Shown here one piece after another: positions 13,245-24,178 of a stretch of DNA of 64,000 bases (the stretch's first letter is position 1; each line of letters opens with the position of its first letter). The translations under genes and the position numbers were made by a program. This DNA comes from Xestospongia muta. Taxonomy: Eukaryota; Porifera; Demospongiae; Haplosclerida; Petrosiidae. The notes beneath the pieces are model-generated. The model worked only from the letters and a program-made list of their open reading frames with translations. It was not told the DNA's origin and did not search any database. The stretch covers positions 2,306,144 through 2,370,143 of the forward strand of contig OY848931.1 of the NCBI GenBank assembly GCA_963693285.1, given 5' to 3'.

Positions 13245-14345
13245 AATGCATTGATGTCAGTGTTGATTCTGGATAGTTTGTTGATTCTCTGTAAGAAAGC
13301 TGGCAATAGTGACCTTCCTCCTGTTACAGAGACTGTTGTATCATCAATGATTGGTATTAATTTGGACTATCTATATAATGATTTTCAAGACTTTGGATTA
13401 AACATTTCTGCTAGACTGGTTCAAGTATATCCTGATTCTTCAACTACACGTAGCTCTAAAAGAATTCATCTCTTCACTCCTCTGTTATCCATTCATACAA
13501 CCATTCATCCATTTGTCCATCTACCTGTTCATTAAGCCATCCGTTCATTCATTAAGCCATCCATCTAGCTATTCTAGCTTATATCCATTAATCTATGTAT
13601 TGTTTTTATTTAATTAGGTAACGAAGTGCATATTATAATTAATACACAAATAGAATATGAGAATAGAGACAAGTCCAATCATTATGGTATCAAGTGTCGA
13701 CTTATTGGTTAAGAACAATCAAGAGACAGTAAACAGGTGATAGTCATAAGAGAATCATGTGATCACGATATGTCACTATTGTCTGTCTCTCTTTAGTGTT
13801 TGTCTCTCCTAGAAAAAAGATTAGCTACTTTGGGTGCTATGTGCACTTGTGCACTCCTTTTTGAAGACCTCAACCTTCCATATCCTAGTCAGTGAAATAA
13901 ACAGAGCCATGCATGATGCCAGTTACTATTGTCTGTGTGTACATGTACCATGTGCTACCATTGACTTGTGTACTCTGATTGACCTCTCCTTTCTTCAATA
14001 GAGAAATTAACTGTTAGTTATTATCCTAATGATACTGAAAAAGCTGATATGAGAAGTTGTCTCTGGTATGTAAGAGGTTGAGGGAGAAAAACAACCTGCA
14101 AACTAGTTGTAAGATTATGGACTGAAAGAGTGACCTCTGAAAAGCAGATAGAATCAGAAATAGATTAGATGTACAATACATAGATGACTATCGAATTGAT
14201 GGATAGGTGGTACATTTAGACATACATGTTACTATTGGACAGAATACTTAATGCAGAAGTAAATGGACACTGCAATTTTATATTTACAGAGCACATTAGT
14301 GAAGTTAATAACTAACATATTATCTGATGAATGGTAAACTCGAGT
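13245..14345 (+). pseudogene. Exons c-e-f-g-h, plus-strand copy
   Basis: Exon c is open for 94 codons (13251-13535): LLILCKKAGNSDLPPVTETV, then MIGINLDYLYNDFQDF, then intron with ATCC repeats. Exon e at 13790-13885 reads LSLLEKRLATLGAMCTCAL and FEDLNLPY. Exon f at 14000-14055 reads DTEKADMRS and is cut short, joining exon g remnants. Exon h at 14285-14345 is truncated. The whole run from about 13590 is closely repeated at 24190-25080. The encoded segment is likely helical but not assigned. Confidence 0.6.
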
Positions 14346-14479
14346 TCTCCTCAATGCAATACAATGTAAATATTCACTGATAATCACCATAGCAACACCC
14401 TAAAGACCCCATGTTTATAGCAACTAATTGACATTAATTGATTGATAATAGCAACACTATCCATGACAACACTGACTAT

Positions 14480-14640
14480 GTATATTACAGGTAGAGGTAA
14501 AGGTGCCTGTAAGTTCTGTGGTACTAACAGTAATAGTGTAGCCTGTAGCTATTGGTAATATTTGTGCTGATCCTGAGTGTCAAGAGAGACCTGTCTGTGA
14601 TAAGTCAATGTTTTAGTGTGTAAAAGGAGAGAAGAAAGTC
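14480..14640 (+). pseudogene. Broken MYCBP2-like Cys-rich exon u
   Basis: Reads GKGACKFCGTNSNSV, then, with several stops, traces of IGN.CADPECQER and of the KGEKK motif. It matches exon u elsewhere (YRFCGTTSNTGVLSIGNV) but is far more damaged. It is fused directly to block T copy 2. Confidence 0.6.
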
Positions 14641-15415
14641 ATGTCTCCATAGTGTGGCACTCAAGATGTCTCCACCCACCTGCCATTAAAACAAAGTGCT
14701 GACAATATGTGATGTCAGATCTTTTATACAGTGGGACTTTCAAGTGCATTTTGTTAAATGCTTATAAGTTAGCCATAAGAGTACTTCACAATCTTTATAT
14801 GTTTAGATAAGGAAGACTCAATGCAAGAAATCATCATAGGTATTCTAGCATATTCCACCACTATTTTTAAGCTCTAAATCATCCTTTAGTCATATCAGAG
14901 GTCTTCTGATATTACAGAAGAGTACATTAGAAGTAATCATCCTTTATTAACATGTAATCTATATTCTAATATAGGCAATCAGTCTTAATTTCATGCAAAA
15001 ATGAAAAACTGGCTCTGGTACTTACATATCCTATAGTGATGGTAAAGCTGTTGTAATTGTTCATATCACACTATGCTTTCTTCATAAATACGTATCCAAT
15101 TTTCAAGCTTGATTGCCATGTTATGGAGCAAATTCCAGTGATAGAACTTCCAGCTCTTGGTTGTTCAGCTAGTGGTCAAAATAAAGTCCAGCTTTGACCT
15201 GTTGAAGGTAATAAATACAGGCAGTTAAACAAGTCATTGAAGTCATTTTATTGTTTAGGAAGGAGATCTCTTTCTATGGAAAATGTAAAGGCTTTCCAAG
15301 AAGGAACTATCTGGAGGATACATTTACAGAACCCTCACAAAAGACATTTTTCAAAAAAGTCAGTTCAGTGGTAAAAGACAAAAGAAACCTAACAGTAAAT
15401 GCATGGAGTTTCATT
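14640..15415 (+). pseudogene. Block T, copy 2
   Basis: Almost the same sequence as 9115-9886, with KYPIFKLDCHVMEQIPVI-like peptide near 15090-15150 and RRSLSMENVKAFQEGTI at 15262-15312. One or two small indels separate the copies. It ends at exactly the same base as copy 1 and then joins block U. Confidence 0.6.
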
Positions 15416-15870
15416 GACACATCAACTTGACACTTATCTCTATATAGTGGTGTTGTGTTCACATTTCAGACTGTTTCACTTTTTATATTAGCCAATGGTA
15501 TATATATTGTACACAATTTCACATCAAAAAGTATTTTAGAGGATTTTCCAATATATCATTTCAGATAATGTTTATATATATTGGTGTATATAAAAGTAGA
15601 TGACATTTGTATATGAATTAGAATATTTTCCGGTAACATCCATATAATTTTCAGTCATGCACACAGAAATAATTCAGAATACTTTCATGGTACTAGGTAC
15701 AATAGTGACCTGTTACTGATATCATGTCTTCTGTGAACAAGTCTCTCTTGTTAAACAGATTTGGAGTGTTCAATGGCTTAGGGGATAGTTCTTATACATA
15801 TGAAAATCTTCATCTTAATGGTAACAATTGCCATAGCAAGATATATGTACATCTTAAAGAGCCCACTTTG
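15416..15870 (+). repeat. Block U, copy 1
   Basis: 15500-15830 is repeated almost unchanged at 23560-23880. It includes a possible exon reading LLNRFGVFNG and SYTYENLHLNGN at 15755-15825. I cannot assign it to a family. The block leads into the Cys-rich exon u. Confidence 0.5.
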
Positions 15871-15893
15871 TTATGGCAACTAATTGACATTAA

Positions 15894-17062
15894 TTGACTG
15901 ATAATTATCATAACAACAGTATCCATGACAACACTGACTATCTTTTTACGGTTGGAGGTAAAGATACCTATAGGTTCTGTGGTACTACCAGTAATACTGG
16001 TGTGTTATCTATTGGTAATGTTAGAGGTGATCCTGAATGTCAAGAGAGAGTTTCGTCTGTCCGTGATAAGTTGCTGTATTTTGGTCAACTCTGTTGTGGC
16101 ATAAAAGGAGAGAAGGAGTGTCTACCATTTCTTTTTGGGTGTGGCACTCAAGAAAAGTCCACTTACTATTGATTAAAACAATATGCTGAAAATACATGTA
16201 TGATATTTTATACAGAGGGATGGTGATGTACTCCAGCTATTCAGTTAGAGTGTGATCATATTTTTCATTGTTAGTGTTTTCATAATACTCTCAATAAGAA
16301 GTGATATGGAGTATCTTCAGGTTTATGTTATGTTACATTTGTGAGGGATGAGGGTAGCAGCTGTCCATTTAACTATATCCATTGATCCATTAATCTGTTG
16401 TCTATCCATTGTATCATCTCTGGTAGTTGATTCTGTATTCTAGTTTTCACTATAAAGACAAACACATAGGTCATCCTCATCTCTCTCATATGTGGTTATA
16501 CCCCTGTTGAGATTTATGATGATGTGAAGAGGAAGTGTCAGTTACATTTGAAGTATGAGTACCAATGAAAATGTGATGCTATCATTTTCCCGCATCTAAT
16601 TCTATCAAAAAACTTGAGTATACCATGTGGAAATATGCTTACTAAATCTGTTACTAATGTAAAGTCAAACAATTTGTTCATCTATATGTCTATCTTTCCA
16701 GTATTTATCCATCATCTATCCATTCATTCTTCCACAACCATCTTTCTACCTGTTTTTATGCATCCATTAGACATGTTATGGTGGTGAAGCACACTATGCT
16801 GTTGCTAGTGATGATTTGATCCTAGTGAACTAATTTGTCCAACTTGTTCTAATGTTGGAAGTCAGTCAGGTAAATATGTTATATAGAAGCCATTTTCATT
16901 ACTGTAAGAATAGAAGTGAGTCTTCTTTTTAATGTTATGTAGTATAAATGTCATTAATGTTGTTCTGTGCCCATGTACTTCTGCTTTGGGTACCACCCAC
17001 TTTTGGATACAGATATATAGAACACAGACTACTGATAATCTTGCTACTTTCAGGGAAGTCAC
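15894..17062 (+). pseudogene. MYCBP2-like C-terminal ligase module (u-v-w-x), plus-strand copy
   Basis: Cys-rich exon u is open from 15894 to 16172 (93 codons): KDTYRFCGTTSNTG, DPECQERV, CCGIKGEKECLPFLFGC. After one stop it runs into the RING region: CMIFYTEGW, then in another frame APAIQLECDHIFHC, then KKWYGVSSGLCYVTF. Exon w at 16525-16600 reads DDVKRKCQLHLKYEY and CDAI. Exon x, after an ATCC-bearing intron, reads TCYGGEAHYAVASDD and LICPTCSNVG at 16770-16865. This order equals the MYCBP2 C-terminus: Cys-rich zinc region, RING that binds the E2, and start of the tandem-cysteine esterification domain. Stops after YY, in the RING and in exon x break it. The 15920-16790 part is nearly identical to the inverted copy at 53635-54448. 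Confidence 0.75.
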
Positions 17063-17460
17063 ATTTGCTTGTATTAAGTAGCTAATTCACACACAAACAT
17101 TTACTATCACTGAAGTCAGTAGAGACTTGTACTTTGTCTTGTAGATCAAATAAACCTAATGGCAAACATTATATTCAAAGCTTGCATAGACAGTCATTGA
17201 GTTTAATGTATCTTGATGTATGTAATTATTTTAGATAAAGTAAATGCTCCATTCTATCTCTTTGGAAGAATTGCTGAGAGCATACTAATGATAAGCACTG
17301 TGACAAGTACTGATGTACAGTTTATTAACTTTCTTAGATCATTATTGAATAGGTTGTAATGTGGACTACATTATCTGGTGGTACTTAATAAGATATCCTA
17401 GGTGTTGTTAGCCAACCTTAGGCCACCTACTTTAAATTTATGTTTCATTTTTTTTACACA
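17063..17460. other. No supported gene
   Basis: A short plus-strand open stretch at 17235-17355 (NAPFYLFGRIAESILMIST, then a Leu-rich tail) looks exon-like but matches nothing I can name. The rest shows nothing. Confidence 0.35.
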
Positions 17461-18010
17461 ATGACTTGACTAATGCATGAATAGAAGGAAAACATGAGAC
17501 AAGTGGCATCAGCACATCAAACTGTTAAGTAAGTTTTCCTGTCAATCTTTCTGTGGATACATTATTGACCAACAAGACTTTTTGTCTGTTCATTCTTCTA
17601 GGAATTGTCTTTTCTTACTTCAATTGCTTTATCTCAATTATTAAGTCTATTAACAATGTGATCAAAGATAAAAGGCTATTTGTTGTCTCAGACTGTGGCT
17701 AACATCATTGAAATAAAATAAATCATTGAACATAAATCAACTACTTTGTATGAAAATGTGACTGAAACATTGTTGTGTGTGAGTATCAGATACGTACTAT
17801 GTATTGTACTAGACTGAAACTGAAAGTCATCATGCAACCTTCCTACATATCTGTGACAGTATACCCAAATGGAACCAAGTCTGATATGCATACTTCAATT
17901 TTGAGAGTAACATTACCTATTGAGAAGGATTTATAATTTGTTTCAGTCCTAGGCTAAGTACTGATGTTGACTAGTTTATAGCATACTATGGTAAGCATCC
18001 TATGTAATTT
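17461..18010 (-). pseudogene. Block S copy 1, with decayed MYCBP2 C-terminal catalytic tip (y)
   Basis: On the minus strand 17688-17891 is open and reads GSIWVYCHRYVGRLHDDFQ. In human MYCBP2 the tandem-cysteine domain ends with VFFCFGTTHFCNACHDDFQ, which holds the downstream catalytic cysteine and the histidine before DDF. The sponge-like sequence keeps the W/F-V-Y/F-C and HDDFQ ends; a second frame gives FGYTVT for the middle, suggesting a small indel. Near-identical copies are at 20361-20930 and partly at 25741-26100. The assignment is plausible, not proven. Confidence 0.4.
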
Positions 18011-18460
18011 TCCTAGGTCATGTACTTCTCTCCCAGCCTCATCTGCTCTTGTTGACCACCTTCATTATCTTTGAAATGTGTAGGTTACAGATGAATGATT
18101 CTATTTATAAAATTATCTTCATTATACATAACTAACAAGTAATACAATATTAAATTGCATTGAAAAAATGATTTCTATTATTTAATTTGATACTTGAACT
18201 AGTACTTTGGTGCATTTAAAAATTATTTGTTGTATAATTATCATGACCATTCCAAGCAGAGGCAAACACATTATTACATGAACACAGAAGTTATATTGGT
18301 AGGACATGTTGTTATCAAATGCTAGCTATTACACTTGAATCAGTGGATGTTATCAAATCATTATTAACAGAGAGAGACACAAAGCGAGAAAGAGAGAGAG
18401 ACAGAGAAAGGATGAATGAATATTAGTATTTAATATGACAATTACAGAGAACATAATATA
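18011..18460 (-). pseudogene. Block V copy 1, with MYCBP2-like exon r
   Basis: The minus strand at 18020-18085 reads GGQQEQMRLGEKY followed by a stop, resembling the GKDGQQKQMPMCDNH stretch just upstream of the first Cys-rich motif of MYCBP2. The remainder is AT-rich noncoding DNA repeated closely at 22910-23370 and 54465-54910. In all three copies the block leads into the 60-bp GC-rich repeats. Confidence 0.45.
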
Positions 18461-18461
18461 A

Positions 18462-18990
18462 TAACACGATCCATCTGAGGAGAGGTCAGCCGATTTTCCT
18501 TCTCCGGGAAGTGACGGTCCAAAGAGTCGATCCATCTGAGGTGGTCAAGCCGATATTCCTTTCAGGGGAAGTGACGGTCCAATGAGTCGATCCATCTGAG
18601 GAAAGCGATGTCAAGCAGACTTTCATTCCGGGTAGTGACAATCCAATAAATCGATCCATCTCAGGCGAGGTCAGGGCGACTTTCCTTGCCCGTGAACTGA
18701 CGTTCCAAAGAATCGATCCACCTAAGGTGAAGGTAAGCTGACTTTTCTTCCCCAGGAAGTGACGGTCCAAAGAGTCCATCATGTGAGGCGCGAATTCAGG
18801 CTGTTTTTCTTTCCCAAAGAAGTGACGGTCCAATGAGTCAACTCATCTCAGGCGATATGAGGCGGACTTTCATTCCAGGGAAGTGACAGTCCTATGAATC
18901 AATCCTGAGGCGAAGTCAGGACGACTTTCATTCTCAAAGAAGTGACGGTACAATGAGTCGATCCATCTGAGAAGTCAGGGCTAAGAGGTA
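18462..18990. repeat. ~60-bp GC-rich tandem repeat array 1
   Basis: About nine units of 58-62 bp. Key words per unit are AAGTGACGGTCCAAAGAGTC, GATCCATCTGAGGCGA and a pyrimidine run around CGACTTTCCTTCCC. Units differ by substitutions and small indels. The minus strand stays open for up to 115 codons with a repeating SDGSTLWTVTS-like peptide, but unit lengths are not multiples of three and frames drift, so this is probably not coding. Sequence after the array (18965-19075) is repeated exactly after array 2. Confidence 0.9.
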
Positions 18991-18999
18991 ATTTCTCTA

Positions 19000-20145
19000 T
19001 TAAAAAAGGAGACGTCAATCAAAGTACACTAGTAAATGGTAGCACATGATACATGCACATGCAGACAATAATAACTGCTAATGGATGGATAAAAACAGAT
19101 AGATAGATGAGTCGATGGATGGATGAATGAGACAGATATGGTCTTATCTTTTTACATTTCAGGAGATGAGGATGAGCTATTGGTTTTTCCTGTATAGTAA
19201 AAAATAGATTGATGACTACAGAATGGACTACAGAGATGATAGAATGGATGGACAACAGAATTATGGATCAATTTATACAGTTAAATGGACACCTGCTACC
19301 CTTTTACCTCACAAATGGAACATAACACAAACCTGAAGGTAATCCTTAGTCTAGACCATTTGTTACTGAGAGCATTAGACAACACTGATAATCGAAACAT
19401 TACCACACTCTAACTGGATTGCTGGAGCGCACAACAGTCCCTCATATAAAATAGCATTCATATTTCATCAGCATTTTTTTAATGATGGTGAGTAGAGTCA
19501 TCTTGAGTGCCAGACCCATCTTGACATTAGAGACAATTGTTCTTTCCTTTTATGTCACAACAGAGATGACCACAAGACAGTGACTTATCACAGACAGACT
19601 TAACTCTTTCTAGCATCTCTACCTCCACCTGTAATAGAGGTAGTCAGTGTTGTCGTGGATACTGTTTCTATGATAATTATCAATCAATTAATGTCAATTA
19701 GTTGATATAACAAAGTGGGCTCTTTAGGATGTACACATATGTTGCTCTGGTGAATATCTGTGAACATTTATATTGTATTTTCTTACTCCCTGCAGTTCAT
19801 TTGAATTCAATCATTCCACTTAAGTTACAAGTCAGCTAATGATATAGTCCAATAGAGTTTGACATGACGATACCTGTTATGAAAAACCACTTTCTGTATA
19901 GTAAAAAATAGATTGTTGATTATGGAATGGACTAGCAGAGATGATAGAATGGATCATTATATACAGTTATAATGGACAGCTGCTATCCTGCTACCCTCTT
20001 CTCTCACAAATGGAACATGACACACATCTTGACATAACATAACATGCATTATGATAATACTGATAATGCAAAACTTGACCATACTCTAACTGGATAGCTG
20101 GAGCACATGACAATCTTTCTGTATAACTTATCACACACATATCGT

Positions 20146-20200
<55 letters not shown>

Positions 20201-20345
20201 ATTCTAAAGAATAAAGTGATATCATTAAACCTTGAGCAGTAGCTTGAACAATTCTCATATCAGCTTTTTCAGTATCATCAGGGTAATAGCTAACAAGTAA
20301 TTTCTCTATTGAAAAAAGGAGAACTCAATCAAAGTACACTAGTCA
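19000..20345 (-). pseudogene. MYCBP2-like C-terminal exons, minus strand, scrambled order
   Basis: Reading along the minus strand: exon f (20290-20210, MRIVQATAQ), GA tract, a RING piece v (about 20140-19960), exon t (19900-19790: RYRHVKLYWTISLADL), Cys-rich exon u (19665-19490, damaged), then a second RING piece (19460-19270: CAPAIQLE..). In the intact order t and u come before v, so a RING fragment has been placed upstream. Stops and shifts are frequent. Nearly the same mosaic occurs at 21880-22870. Confidence 0.65.
20150..20198. repeat. GA tract
   Basis: About 24 GA units between exon f and a RING fragment on the minus strand. Confidence 0.9.
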
Positions 20346-20349
20346 ATGG

Positions 20350-21010
20350 TAGCACTTGACTAATGAATGAATAGAAGGAAAATCTGAGACAAGTGGCACC
20401 AGCACATCAAACTGTTAAGTGAGTTATCCTGTCAATCTTTCTGTGGATAGATAATTGACCAACAAGACTTTTTGTCTGTTCATTCTTCTAGGAATTGTCT
20501 TTTCTTACTTCAATTGCTTTATCTCAATTATTAAGTCTATTAACAATGTGATCAAAGATAAAAGGCTATCTGTTGTCTCAGACTGTGGCTAATACCATTG
20601 AAATAAAATAGATCATTGCACATAAATCAACTACTTTGTATGAAAATGTGACTGAAACATTGTTGTGTGTGAGTATCAGATACGTACTATATATTGTACT
20701 AGACTGAAACTGAAAGTCATCATGTAACCTTCCTACATATCTGTGACAGTATACCCAAATGGAATTGAGTCTGATATGCATACTTCAATTTGAAGGTCAT
20801 ATTACCTATTGAGAAGGATTTATAATTTTTTTCAGTCCTAGGCTAGGTACTGATGTTGACTAGCTTATAGCATACTATGGTAAACATCCTATGTAACTGT
20901 GTTGAGTATTAACGGGTTTATTTTATTTTCCTAGGTCATGTACTTCTCTGCCAGCTTCATTTGCTCTTGTTGACCACCACCTTTTATTATCTTTGAAATG
21001 TGTAGGTTAC
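20350..21010 (-). pseudogene. Block S copy 2, with decayed catalytic tip y and exon r
   Basis: Near-identical to 17461-18060. The minus strand at 20578-20781 again reads SIWVYCHRYVGRLHDDFQ, and 20930-21000 reads GGGQQEQMKLAEKYMT, which is closer to MYCBP2 GQQKQM than copy 1 and runs open into the repeat array. Confidence 0.4.
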
Positions 21011-21380
21011 AGATGAATGATCCGTGAACTGACGTTCCAAAGAGTCGATCGACCTGAGGCGAAGGTAAGTCGACTTTCCCTTGAAGTGACGTTCCAAAGA
21101 TTCGATCCACCTGAGGTGAAGGTAAGCCGACTTTCTTCCCCAGGAAGTGACGGTCCAACGAGTCGATCCATGTGAGGCGAATTCAGGCTGGTTTTCTTTC
21201 CCAAAGAAGTGACGGTCCAAAGAGTCAACCTATCTCGTGCGAAATGAGGCGGGCTTTCATTCCCGGAAAGTGACCGTCCTATGAGTCGATCCTTCTGAGG
21301 CGAAGTCAGGACTACTTTCATTCTCAAAGAAGTGATGGTCCAATGAGTCGATCCATCTGAGAAGTCAGGGCTAAGAGGTA
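21011..21380. repeat. ~60-bp GC-rich tandem repeat array 2
   Basis: Six units of about 60-62 bp of the same family, with GTGACGGTCCAAAGAGTC and GATCCATCTGAGGCGA words. Flank after the array (GAAGTCAGGGCTAAGAGGTA onward) is the same as after array 1, showing the array and flank were copied together. Confidence 0.9.
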
Positions 21381-22866
21381 ATTTCTCTATTAAAAAAGGA
21401 GACGTCAATCAAAGTACACTAGTAAATGGTAGCACATGATACATGCACATGCAGACAATAATAACTGGCATCGTGTATGGTTCTGTTTATTTTACTGACC
21501 AGGATATAGAAGGTTGATCTTGAAAGAGGAGTGCACCAGTTAACATAGCAACCAAAGTAACTAACTCATTCTCCAACAGAGACGAACACTAACCTGGTTA
21601 CAACAAACAAACAATCTTTAGACATATTAAATTCTTAAGATGAGTTAATAGTCTAATTTTATTGTTTAATTTTACATTCGTCTCTTTATCATTTTCTTAA
21701 CTATAGCTACTACAACTATAGTCTATCATCTGGAGTCATTACAAGTAGTACAATATCTTTATCACTGTCAGGTAATTTAGTACGTATAAACATTTTCAAT
21801 TTCTAATGGATGGATAAAAACAGATAGATAGATGAGTTGACGGATGGATGAATGAGACAAACAAATGGTCTTATCTTCTTACATTTCAGGAGATGAGGAT
21901 GAGCTATAGGTTTTTCCTGCATAGTGTAAAATAGATTGATGACTACAGAATGGACTACAGAGATGATAGAATTGATGGACAACAGAATTATGGATCAATT
22001 TATACAGTTAAATGGACACCTGCTACCCTTATACCTCACCAATGGAACATGACACAAACCTGAAGGTAATTCTTAGTCTAGACCATTTCTTACTGAGAGC
22101 ATTAGACAACACTGATAATCGAAACATTACCACACTCTAACTGGATTGCTGGAGCACATCACAGTCCCTCATATAAAATAGCATTCATATTTCATCAGCA
22201 TTTTTTTAATGATGGTGAGTGGAGTCATCTTCAATGCCAGACCCATCATCACATAGGAGACAATTGTTCTTTCTTTTTATGTCACAAAAGAGATGACCAC
22301 AAGACAGTGACTTATCACAGACAGACTTAACTCTTTCTAGCATCTCTACCTCCACCTGTAATAGAGGTAGTCAGTGTTGTTATAGATACTGTTTCTATGA
22401 TAATTATCAATCAATTAATGTTAATTAGTTGATATAACAAAGTGGGCTCTTTAGGATGTACACATATGTTGCTCTGGTGAATATCAGTAAACATTTATAT
22501 TGTATTCTCCTTGCAGTGCATTTGAATGCAACCATTCCACTCAAGTTACAAGTCAGCTAATGATATAGTCCAATAGAGTTTGACATGACGATACCCTTTA
22601 TGAAGAACCACTTTCTGTGTAGTAAAAAATAGATTGTTGATTATGGAATGGACTAGCAGACATGATGGAATGGATCATTATATACAGTTATAATGGACAG
22701 CTGCTATCCTGCTACCCTCTTCTCTCACAAATGGAACATAACACACATCTTGACATAACATACCACACGCATTATGACAATACTGATAATGCAAAACTTG
22801 ACCATACTCTAACTGGATAGCTGGAGCACATGAGAGTCCCTCTGTATAACTTATCACACACATATC

Positions 22867-22869
<3 letters not shown>
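21381..22869 (-). pseudogene. MYCBP2-like C-terminal exons, second minus-strand mosaic
   Basis: Minus-strand order: RING piece (22678-22863, open for 61 codons, reading MCVISYTEGLSCAPAIQLEY, then LHYQYCHN, then LCQDVCYVPFVREE), exon t (22620-22520), Cys-rich exon u (22365-22200, broken), second RING piece (22180-21900), and at 21480-21600 exon e remnants. The RING keeps the S.APAIQLE signature of MYCBP2 but lacks several zinc-binding cysteines. It duplicates 19000-20150 with the GA tract. Confidence 0.65.

Positions 22870-22909
<40 letters not shown>
22870..22909. repeat. GA tract
   Basis: About 19 GA units; it joins the minus-strand RING copy directly to block V copy 2. Confidence 0.9.
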
Positions 22910-22910
<1 letters not shown>

Positions 22911-23372
22911 TAATTTTCCTAGGTCATGTACTTCTCTCCCAGCCTCATCTGCTCTTGTTGACCACCTTCATTATCTTTGAAATGTGTAGGTTACAGATGA
23001 ATGATTCTATTTATAAAATTATCTTCATTATACATAACTAACATGTAATACAATATTAAATTGCATTGAAAAAATGATTTCTATTATTTAATTTGATACT
23101 TGAACTAGTACTTTGGTGCATTTAAAAATTATTTGTTGTATAATTATCATGACCATTCCAAGCAGAGGCAAACACATTATTACATGAACACAGAAGTTAT
23201 ATTGGTAGGACATGTTGTTATCAAATGCTAGCTATTACATGTATATCCTTGAATCAGTGATGTTATCACATCACTATTAACAGAGAGAGACACAAAGCGA
23301 GAAAGAGAGAGAGACAAGAAAGGATGAATGAATATTAGTATTTAATATGACAATTACAGAGAACATAATATA
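22910..23372 (-). pseudogene. Block V copy 2
   Basis: Nearly identical to 18011-18460, including the exon r remnant on the minus strand at 22920-22985. It leads into a short array of the 60-bp repeat. Confidence 0.5.
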
Positions 23373-23520
23373 ATAACACGATCCATCTGAGGAGAGGTCA
23401 GCCGATTACCTTCTCCGGGAAGTGACGGTCCAAAGAGTCGATCCATCTGAGGCGGTCAAGCCGATATTCCTTTTCAGGGGAACTGACGGTCCAATGAGTC
23501 GATCCATCTGAGGAAAGCGA
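23373..23520. repeat. ~60-bp GC-rich repeat array 3 (short)
   Basis: Two full units and a partial unit matching the first units of array 1, cut off inside GAGGAAAGCGAT and fused to block U. Confidence 0.85.
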
Positions 23521-24178
23521 TAGTTCTTATACATATGAAAATCTTCATCTTAATGGTAACAATTGTACACAATTTCACATCGAAAAGTATTTTAGAGGAT
23601 TTTCCAATATATCATTTCAGATAATGTTTATATATATTAGTGTATATAAAAGTAGATGACATTTGTATATGAATTAGAATATTTTCAGATAACATCCATA
23701 TAATTTTCAGTCATGCACACAGAAATAATTCAGAATACTTTCATGGTACTAGGTACAATAGTAACCTGTTACTGATATCATGTCTTCTGTGAACAAGTCT
23801 CTCTTGTTAAACAGATTTGGAGTGTTCAATGGCTTTGGTAATAGTTCTTATACATATGAAAATCTTCATCTTAATGGTAATAATTTTAGTGATAATTACA
23901 ACAAAAGCAGTTGATATTCTTGCATGGTGATTACAGCAGATACAAACAGTCACGAAAATTACTATGGATACCTTTCATTAATTATTGGTATGGTTACTTT
24001 ATATAGGATGATACAACTATAGGAACGCACAAAGGATTGTTTGATCGATCAGGTTTTTATCGAGACAACAATTTCATCAATTTATTGTTCCCAGAATCCT
24101 TGAACCTGGAACCAGAAGTGATCTACATAACTCAAGATGATTTTGTGGTCTTATTTCACCCTCTGCTTTAAGGAAGAA
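23521..24178 (+). pseudogene. Block U copy 2 and an exon with GTHKGLFDRSG
   Basis: 23560-23880 repeats block U. A further exon-like stretch at 24006-24171 is open for about 55 codons and reads TTIGTHKGLFDRSG, then ESLNLEPEVIYI. A minus-strand relative lies at 45060-45390 (TIGSQKESFDQSQ, LKPEVIYIA, then a longer tail). I cannot assign it to a known domain. A junction at 23520 joins it to the repeat array. Confidence 0.45.

Noticed and set aside
18486..21408. Minus-strand frames of up to 133 codons with a repeated SDGSTLWTVTS peptide
   Set aside because: Unit length varies between about 58 and 62 bp and frames drift from unit to unit. The open frames follow from the GC-rich repeat, not from coding constraint.
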